Shown here one piece after another: positions 59,414 to 64,000 of a stretch of 64,000 nt of DNA (its first letter is position 1; every line of letters starts with the position of its first letter). Under the pieces are notes generated by a model that searched no databases, was not told where the DNA came from, and saw only the letters and a list, made by a program, of their open reading frames with translations. The DNA lies in NCBI RefSeq assembly GCF_042654245.1, contig NZ_JBHSGI010000002.1, positions 248,001-312,000 of the forward strand, given 5' to 3'. The stretch comes from Seohaeicola_A nanhaiensis (lineage in GTDB: Bacteria > Pseudomonadota > Alphaproteobacteria > Rhodobacterales > Rhodobacteraceae). The position numbers and the translations under genes were made by a program.

Positions 59414-59726
59414 GTTGGTTACTCCAGTTTCACACCGGGCGCCTCATGGCGTCCGTGGAGTAACAACGGCTGAAGTTGGAGGCGGTTGCCAGGGTCGGTG
59501 TGACGGGCGGCGGATTGCCGGAAACCGGGTTACGGCTCTGCGGAAAGCCGCCGGACCAGTCAAAGTGATGCCCGGGGACCTTGAAGTGGGGATTTTCAGT
59601 GTCCCAGCTAGGACGGGGGGTCAAGTTATTGATTTAATGTAGTTAAATGAGAGTGACCTTTTCCGGATCACGACTAGGGCGCCCCGGCTCCGCGCGCCAC
59701 GGGGGGTTGCGGAGCCGGGTTTGTCG
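59414..59726. other. Gene-free region with palindrome copy
   Basis: No convincing gene. It holds the upstream region of the minus-strand secreted protein gene and the 3' flank of DUF3309. The only notable element is GTCCCAGCTAGGAC at 59601-59614, a one-mismatch copy of the palindrome at 36364-36377. An AT-rich stretch around 59623-59655 could be a promoter but no clear -35/-10 pair was fixed. Confidence 0.5.
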
Positions 59727-59879
59727 TCAGATCCGGCCCATCAGCACCAGGATGATCAGGATAACCAGCACCAGCCCAAGGCCGCCGGAGGGCACATAGC
59801 CCCAGCCGCGGGAATAACCCCAGGTCGGCAGGGCACCGATCAGGGCAATGATCAGGATGATGATGAGAATGGTATACAT
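59727..59879 (-). CDS. DUF3309 small membrane protein
   Basis: 50 aa: MYTILIIILIIALIGALPTW, then YSRGWGYVPSGGLGLVLVIL and LMGRI, the complete pattern of DUF3309. Two very hydrophobic helices separated by the conserved YSRGWGY segment. Members of this family occur among general-stress-response genes in alphaproteobacteria. Start at 59879 with GAGGAA upstream; an EcfG-type promoter sits 39-64 nt upstream. Confidence 0.9.
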   Translation of the reverse strand: MYTILIIILIIALIGALPTWGYSRGWGYVPSGGLGLVLVILIILVLMGRI

Positions 59880-59917
59880 GGCTGCGGTTCCCGAGGAATG
59901 TTGCTGTTCGAATGACA

Positions 59918-59943
59918 AACGCGCGATCAGCCCGTGAGGTTCC
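59918..59943 (-). promoter_or_regulatory. EcfG (general stress) type promoter for DUF3309
   Basis: On the minus strand GGAAC (59943-59939), 17 nt, CGTT (59921-59918) matches the alphaproteobacterial EcfG consensus GGAAC-N16/17-CGTT. The transcript would start about 32 nt before the DUF3309 ATG. The -35 lies within the inverted repeat GGTTCCC/GGGAACC (59938-59955). Confidence 0.7.
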
Positions 59944-60133
59944 CAATCGGGAACCGATTTGTATGTGACGGCATGACGGCCATCAGAGTCTCTGAGACAG
60001 GCATGATCCGGTTGTCCTGCGCAAAGCCCCTATTCACGCAGAGTTCGCTGGCCGGGGCGACGGAAATCATCGAGTTTTTGCAACTTGCGCGGGGTGCGCG
60101 CCGGAGGTCGATCCGTTCGGACCGGGCGGCGGA

Positions 60134-60337
60134 GTGAACCCCGCCCTACGCAAGGGGGAAGTGGGGATATGGCAGAAGCGGTTCTGGGAGCATCACATCC
60201 GTGATGCGGGGGATTTCCAGGCGCACTTGCGATTTTGTTTGCTCAGCCCGGTGAAACTCGGTTTGGTGAAGCCGCCGGACGACTGGCCGTATTCGTCCAT
60301 TCACCGCGATATCCGGGAAGGCCGGTGGGCCGCGTAG
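60134..60337 (+). pseudogene. Truncated REP-associated tyrosine transposase (RAYT) remnant
   Basis: The frame from the GTG at 60134 encodes about 58 residues matching the C-terminal third of RAYT/Y1 transposases: GEVGIWQKRFWEHHIRD, GLVKPPDDWPYSSIHRDIREG. The N-terminal HUH half is gone; the sequence before the match is repeat DNA (AACCCCGCCCTACG). The catalytic-region motif usually YCxxNPVKHG reads FCLLSPVKLG, so the Tyr is Phe. Its TAG stop lies inside the REP element at 60334. It is a dead fragment with its repeats still around it. Confidence 0.82.
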
Positions 60338-60390
60338 GGCGAGGCTTGCCCCGCCGCTCCGGTTGGCGGCGGGGTAAAACCCCGCCCTAC
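60137..60390. repeat. REP elements flanking the RAYT remnant
   Basis: AACCCCGCCCTACG at 60137-60150; an inverted pair GTAGGGCGAGGCTT at 60334-60347 and AACCCCGCCCTAC at 60378-60390; inside the pair CCCCGCC (60349-60355) complements GGCGGGG (60368-60374), forming a nested hairpin. The pair is a REPIN/BIME-like doublet. Both the RAYT remnant (plus) and the hypothetical gene at 60387 (minus) end with the TAG contained in GTAGGGCG. Confidence 0.8.
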
Positions 60391-60950
60391 AACTGTTGGC
60401 CTGGCCAATGCTTTTCGATCTTCCAGAGGACTCCACCTGTAGCCACTCGTATCAGACGGATCACTTCGGAATAATCCTCGAAGGAAAAGGTGGACCAACT
60501 CCTCATTTTATAAGTGTGCCACTCGGATTTGAAATCACCAAAGTCTTCTCGCTCCAAAGCCCCAAGCAGGCTGCGATCTATTGGGGGATGGACCGCGGCT
60601 ACGCGAAGGGCGAGGTTCCCGTCAGGTCGGTCGTCGCCGAACTCGCTGATGAGCAACGCCTTGAGGTAGACATTCACCAGCTTGGCGGAGACACCAAATT
60701 GGTAAGGTGTACCTGCCAGCCCAGTCAGATTTTTCTGAACGGTCTCGCAGATGCTTCGATGCCATTCATCGAAATCGCCGGGTTCGGGCAAATGTTCAAG
60801 CCCACAGGCTATCTGGCTCAGCCGTGAGTCGGAAGCGATTGCTGTCCGGCCGGCAGACACATTGAAGCGTGCCAACTTGCTCGATCTGGCGGCAGTGCTG
60901 GCGGCCCAGGCAGCAAAATCATGACGAATTTGTTGCCCGTCCGACATCAT
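60387..60950 (-). CDS. Hypothetical protein downstream of ettA
   Basis: 187 aa from the ATG at 60950 (60947 also possible), starting 5 nt after the ettA stop on the same strand. Helix-rich, with the segments FGVSAKLVNVYLKALLISEF and VAAVHPPIDRSLLGAL and a C-terminal IRLIRVATGGVLWKIEKHW; these seem to belong to a family of uncharacterised proteins I cannot name. GC content is lower than its neighbours. The last codons and the TAG lie in the REP element, so the natural C-terminus may have been replaced. Confidence 0.65.
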   Translation of the reverse strand: MMSDGQQIRHDFAAWAASTAARSSKLARFNVSAGRTAIASDSRLSQIACGLEHLPEPGDFDEWHRSICETVQKNLTGLAGTPYQFGVSAKLVNVYLKALLISEFGDDRPDGNLALRVAAVHPPIDRSLLGALEREDFGDFKSEWHTYKMRSWSTFSFEDYSEVIRLIRVATGGVLWKIEKHWPGQQL

Positions 60951-60955
60951 CGGCC

Positions 60956-62611
60956 CTATCTCACGAACTTCTTGAACTTCACCCGCTTCGGCTCCAGCGC
61001 GTCCGCTCCCAGGCGGCGCTTCTTGTCCTCTTCGTAATCCTCGAAGTTGCCTTCGAACCACTCCACATGGGCCTCGCCCTCGAAGGCGAGTATGTGGGTG
61101 CAGATGCGGTCGAGGAAGAAGCGGTCGTGGCTGATGACCACGGCGCAGCCGGCGAAATCGACCAGGGCGTCTTCGAGGGCGCGGAGGGTTTCGACGTCGA
61201 GGTCGTTGGTGGGTTCGTCAAGCAGCAGGACGTTGCCGCCCTCTTTCAGGAGGCGGGCCATGTGGACGCGGTTGCGTTCGCCGCCGGAGAGGAGGCCGAC
61301 CTTCTTCTGCTGGTCGCTGCCCTTGAAGTTGAAGGACGAGCAATAGGCGCGGCTGTTGACCTCGGCATCGCCCAGCTGGATCAGCTCGGCGCCGCCGGAG
61401 ATCGCCTGCCAGACGTTGTCGTCCGGCTTCAGATCGTCGCGCGACTGGTCGACATAGGAGAGCTGCACGGTGTCGCCGATCTCGATGGTTCCAGCGTCGG
61501 GTTTCTCGTGCCCGGTGAGCATCTTGAACAGGGTGGACTTGCCGGCACCGTTGGGTCCGATGACGCCGACGATGCCGCCCGGTGGCAGCGCGAAGGACAG
61601 ATCCTCGATCAGAAGCTTGTCGCCCATGTGCTTTTTCAGGCCCTCGACCTCGATCACCTTGCCGCCGAGGCGCTGGCCGTTGGGGATGACGATCTGGGCG
61701 CGCGAGAGTTTCTCGCGCTCGGACTGGTCGGCAAGTTCGTTATAGGCGTTGATCCGCGCCTTGGACTTGGCCTGGCGCGCCTTGGCGCCCTGGCGCATCC
61801 ATTCCAGTTCGCGTTCCAGGGTCTTCTGGCGCGACTTGTCCTCGCGCGCCTCCTGCAGCAGGCGCTTCGCCTTCTGTTCGACCCAGGCGGAATAGTTGCC
61901 CTCGTAGGGGATGCCGCGGCCGCGGTCGAGTTCGAGAATCCAGCTGGTGATGTCGTCGAGGAAATAGCGGTCGTGGGTAACGATCAGGATGGTGCCCTTG
62001 TAGGCCATCAGGTGCTGTTGCAGCCAGGCGATGGTCTCGGCGTCCAGGTGGTTGGTCGGTTCGTCGAGCAGCAGCATGTCGGGCGCTTCGAGCAGCAGCT
62101 TGCAGAGCGCGACGCGGCGGCGTTCGCCGCCCGAGAGGTTGGCGGGCATGGCGTCGTCGGGCGGGCAGCGCAGCGCCTCGAGCGAGACGTCGATCTGGCT
62201 GTCGAGATCCCAGAGGTTCTCGGCGTCGATCTTGTCCTGCAGCTGCGCCATCTCGTCGGCGGTTTCGTCCGAGTAGTTCATGGCGAGTTCATTGTAGCGG
62301 TCGAGGATCGCCTTCTTCGGCGCCACGCCCAGCATGACGTTCTCGCGCACGGTCAGCGTTTCATCGAGCTGGGGTTCCTGCGGAAGATAGCCGACCTTGA
62401 CGCCCTCGGCGGCCCACGCCTCGCCCTGAAAATCGGTGTCGAGGCCGGCCATGATCTTCATCAGGGTCGATTTGCCCGAACCGTTGACGCCGACGACGCC
62501 GATCTTCACGCCAGGCAGGAAGCTCAGGTGGATGTTCTCGAAGCACTTCTTCCCGCCGGGATAGGCCTTGGAGACCCCCTGCATGTGATAGACGTATTGA
62601 TAGGCTGCCAT
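60956..62611 (-). CDS. ettA: Energy-dependent translational throttle protein EttA (ABC-F)
   Basis: 551-aa ABC-F protein with two ATPase domains: Walker A GVNGSGKST and GPNGAGKST, signatures LSGGERRRVALCKL and LSGGERNRVHMARL, Walker B LLLDEPTNHLD and LLLDEPTNDLD. Between them is the arm and charged linker (LERELEWMRQGAKARQAKSKARI). It binds the ribosomal E site and gates the first elongation step according to ATP/ADP. Length and motifs are normal. A hypothetical gene lies upstream (62681) and another directly downstream. Confidence 0.97.
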   Translation of the reverse strand: MAAYQYVYHMQGVSKAYPGGKKCFENIHLSFLPGVKIGVVGVNGSGKSTLMKIMAGLDTDFQGEAWAAEGVKVGYLPQEPQLDETLTVRENVMLGVAPKKAILDRYNELAMNYSDETADEMAQLQDKIDAENLWDLDSQIDVSLEALRCPPDDAMPANLSGGERRRVALCKLLLEAPDMLLLDEPTNHLDAETIAWLQQHLMAYKGTILIVTHDRYFLDDITSWILELDRGRGIPYEGNYSAWVEQKAKRLLQEAREDKSRQKTLERELEWMRQGAKARQAKSKARINAYNELADQSEREKLSRAQIVIPNGQRLGGKVIEVEGLKKHMGDKLLIEDLSFALPPGGIVGVIGPNGAGKSTLFKMLTGHEKPDAGTIEIGDTVQLSYVDQSRDDLKPDDNVWQAISGGAELIQLGDAEVNSRAYCSSFNFKGSDQQKKVGLLSGGERNRVHMARLLKEGGNVLLLDEPTNDLDVETLRALEDALVDFAGCAVVISHDRFFLDRICTHILAFEGEAHVEWFEGNFEDYEEDKKRRLGADALEPKRVKFKKFVR

Positions 62612-62680
62612 GATGATCGGTCCCGCGCGGATGAGTGAAGGTTGGCGCGTATCTAGTGGATCATGGGCCGGCCTGCAACG

Positions 62681-63457
62681 TCAGCTCTTCCAGCGGGCGC
62701 GGGTGCTTTCCGGGATCGGCCAGACCACGCGGGTGTTGTCGAAGTGGTGGACGCGCTTGCCCTCGGAGTTGCGGCCCTGTCGGTGGTTGAGGCAGGTGGC
62801 CAGCGCCGCGACCATCTCGGGATCGGTGTTGGGCGCGAGATCGACTTCGTCCCCGGTCATGTGGCGGCTGAGCTTGTCGATATCCGCCTTCTTGCCCAAC
62901 AGTTCGATAAAGCCCCTGCGGTCCTTGGCCTGCTTCAGATCTTCAAGCTCGAGCCGCAGCTTCTCGTTGGCGGCGAGCCAGGCGTTGTCGCGGCCGTTGC
63001 GCAGGTGGCTCTGCCAGTTGGCGAACATCTCGCTCAGCTGCTGGTTCCGGTTGCGCAGGCCCGAAACGATCTCGATGGGCTGGCCGAAATGGGCGGAGAC
63101 GGCGTTCAGCACGTTCATCAGCTTGCGCTCGATGCCCGCCGTCTTGCCGGTGACGGAGCCCGTTGGTTCGGATTGGGGTGCCGGCGCGGGGGCGGCAGGC
63201 GCTTCGAAGCCGAGGGCCTTGCGGGTCTGTCGCGCGACGAGCTTGGCGATCTTGGCGACCGCCTGCTGGGGCGGCTCGCGGCGCTGCTGGCTCACGGCGA
63301 AATACCTGGCGAAGAGATCTCCCGCATGGGCGGCCACTGCGTCCGGCGCGGGGCCGTCCAGGTCGGCGGCCTCGGCCTGCAGGCTGGCGATCAGCTCGGC
63401 GCTGGCGCTGTCGGCGAGGGCCTGCGCGGCCGGATCGGTGTCCATGTCGGTCTCCAT
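62681..63457 (-). CDS. Hypothetical soluble protein upstream of ettA
   Basis: 258 aa, no signal peptide or membrane helix. An acidic Ala-rich N-terminus (to about 65), a low-complexity APAAPAPAPQSEP linker (about 88-100), and a C-terminal region with KLMNVLNAVSAHFGQPIEIVSG, remotely like the start of Peptidase_M15-type domains, although the Zn ligands (SxHxxGxAxD, H) are not seen. Ends in a basic WKS. Role unknown. It shares orientation with ettA (69-nt gap) and diverges from nadD. Confidence 0.65.
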   Translation of the reverse strand: METDMDTDPAAQALADSASAELIASLQAEAADLDGPAPDAVAAHAGDLFARYFAVSQQRREPPQQAVAKIAKLVARQTRKALGFEAPAAPAPAPQSEPTGSVTGKTAGIERKLMNVLNAVSAHFGQPIEIVSGLRNRNQQLSEMFANWQSHLRNGRDNAWLAANEKLRLELEDLKQAKDRRGFIELLGKKADIDKLSRHMTGDEVDLAPNTDPEMVAALATCLNHRQGRNSEGKRVHHFDNTRVVWPIPESTRARWKS

Positions 63458-63588
63458 TGTGTGGCATCGTTGATCGAGCGCACCCTATCCGGCAGCCGCG
63501 GGCAGGTCAAAACCTCTGCCAACTGTCTGGTGGCGATTGACAAACCGGCCCGCCGCACCGGAAAAGTCCCTGTCAGACGGGGGGATAC

Positions 63589-64000
63589 GTGCCAGTCAGC
63601 CATCCATTTGCCAGAGCCGGGCAGGCCATCGGACTGTTCGGCGGGTCGTTCGATCCGCCGCATCCGGGCCATGTGCACATCACCCGGCAGGCCCTGGCCC
63701 GCTTCGGGCTGGATCAGGTCTGGTGGCTGGTCTCGCCCGGCAACCCGTTGAAGGCGCACGGTCCGGCCCCGCTGGAGCGGCGGATGGCGGCGGCGCGGGC
63801 CCTGATGCAGCATCCGCGGGTCAAGGTGACCGATATCGAGGCGCGGCTGGGCACGAGGATCACCGCCGAGACAATCCTGCGGCTCAGGGCGCTTTATCCG
63901 GGGGTCGACTTCGTCTGGCTGATGGGCGCCGACAACCTCGCCCAGATCCACCGCTGGCACCACTGGCGGACGATCTTCGAGACGGTGCCGGTGGGTGTGC
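63589..64000 (+). CDS. nadD: Nicotinate-nucleotide adenylyltransferase NadD (5' part)
   Basis: The first 137 codons of NadD, cut by the window end. GTG at 63589 follows GGGGG. The nucleotidyltransferase motif is IGLFGGSFDPPHPGHVHI with the catalytic His pair; SPGNPLKAHGPAPLERR and WLMGADNLAQIHRWHHW are the substrate-binding segments. It converts nicotinate mononucleotide to deamido-NAD. Divergent from the hypothetical gene at 63457 with a 131-bp gap. Confidence 0.95.
   Translation, partial: MPVSHPFARAGQAIGLFGGSFDPPHPGHVHITRQALARFGLDQVWWLVSPGNPLKAHGPAPLERRMAAARALMQHPRVKVTDIEARLGTRITAETILRLRALYPGVDFVWLMGADNLAQIHRWHHWRTIFETVPVGV

Noticed and set aside
59934..60137. 67-codon frame before the RAYT remnant
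   Set aside because: No motif, no ribosome-binding site and it crosses the stress promoter inverted repeat and the REP element.
60869..62638. 589-codon open frame antisense to ettA
   Set aside because: It mirrors the conserved ettA gene; the translation shows no family motifs and results from GC-rich codon bias on the other strand.

Overview
The window reads as a chromosomal segment of a high-GC alphaproteobacterium, most likely Rhodobacterales (Roseobacter/Paracoccus-like). Indicators are an adenosylcobalamin-dependent ribonucleotide reductase, a C-P lyase operon of alphaproteobacterial order, many solute importers (phosphonate ABC, branched-chain-type ABC, polyamine-type ABC, TRAP, tripartite tricarboxylate), small DUF1489, DUF465 and DUF3309 genes, a perfect FnrL-type box and an EcfG-type promoter. 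No rRNA, tRNA, CRISPR array or complete insertion sequence was seen.

Layout. 1-10.7 kb: phosphonate import and C-P lyase (phnE1, phnE2, a hexapeptide acetyltransferase, then phnGHI, phnJ, phnK, phnL, phnN, phnM). A DUF559 endonuclease-fold gene with an inverted pair of REP-like palindromes sits between phnI and phnJ, and a corA gene between phnK and phnL. 10.9-13.3 kb: a secreted M10/RTX metalloprotease and a small membrane protein. 13.4-36.2 kb: a very compact catabolic locus. It holds a substrate-binding protein, a Fe-ADH-fold protein that has lost its metal ligands, an AraC regulator, a Liv-type ABC importer whose second ATPase is fused to a UPF0261 (Tm-1-like) domain, a PEP-hydrolase-like TIM barrel, a giant flotillin-like scaffold, two SRPBCC proteins, a molybdenum hydroxylase with its large subunit split in two, CoxD/CoxE-like maturation factors, an amidohydrolase, an MBL-fold hydrolase and an SMP-30/isochorismatase fusion. 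36.4-38 kb: an SDR on the minus strand and the scar of a deleted HlyD/ABC-2 export operon. 38-43 kb: a malonate locus (GntR, TRAP transporter, malonyl-CoA decarboxylase). 43-51 kb: pirin, TetR, a polyamine-type ABC importer, enoyl-CoA hydratase and acyl-CoA ligase. 51.5-54.6 kb: a TctCBA importer. 54.6-64 kb: mostly housekeeping (nrdJ, trxC, ettA, nadD) with small membrane proteins and REP/RAYT debris.

How the genes work together. The phn block imports phosphonates and splits the C-P bond through ribosyl-phosphonate intermediates. The 16.8-36.2 kb genes overlap or nearly abut throughout and look like one transcript that imports an unknown, probably ring-containing carboxylate or N-heterocycle, hydroxylates it with a Mo-flavo-FeS enzyme and hydrolyses the products. 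The ATPase-UPF0261 fusion and the flotillin suggest a membrane-tethered importer-enzyme assembly. This locus is the best candidate for an undescribed system. A second strong oddity is an XRE-type helix-turn-helix domain inserted in the class II ribonucleotide reductase.

Limits: family calls come from motif recognition by eye, without database searches. Substrates of the importers, except malonate (moderate confidence) and phosphonates (high confidence), cannot be read from the sequence.
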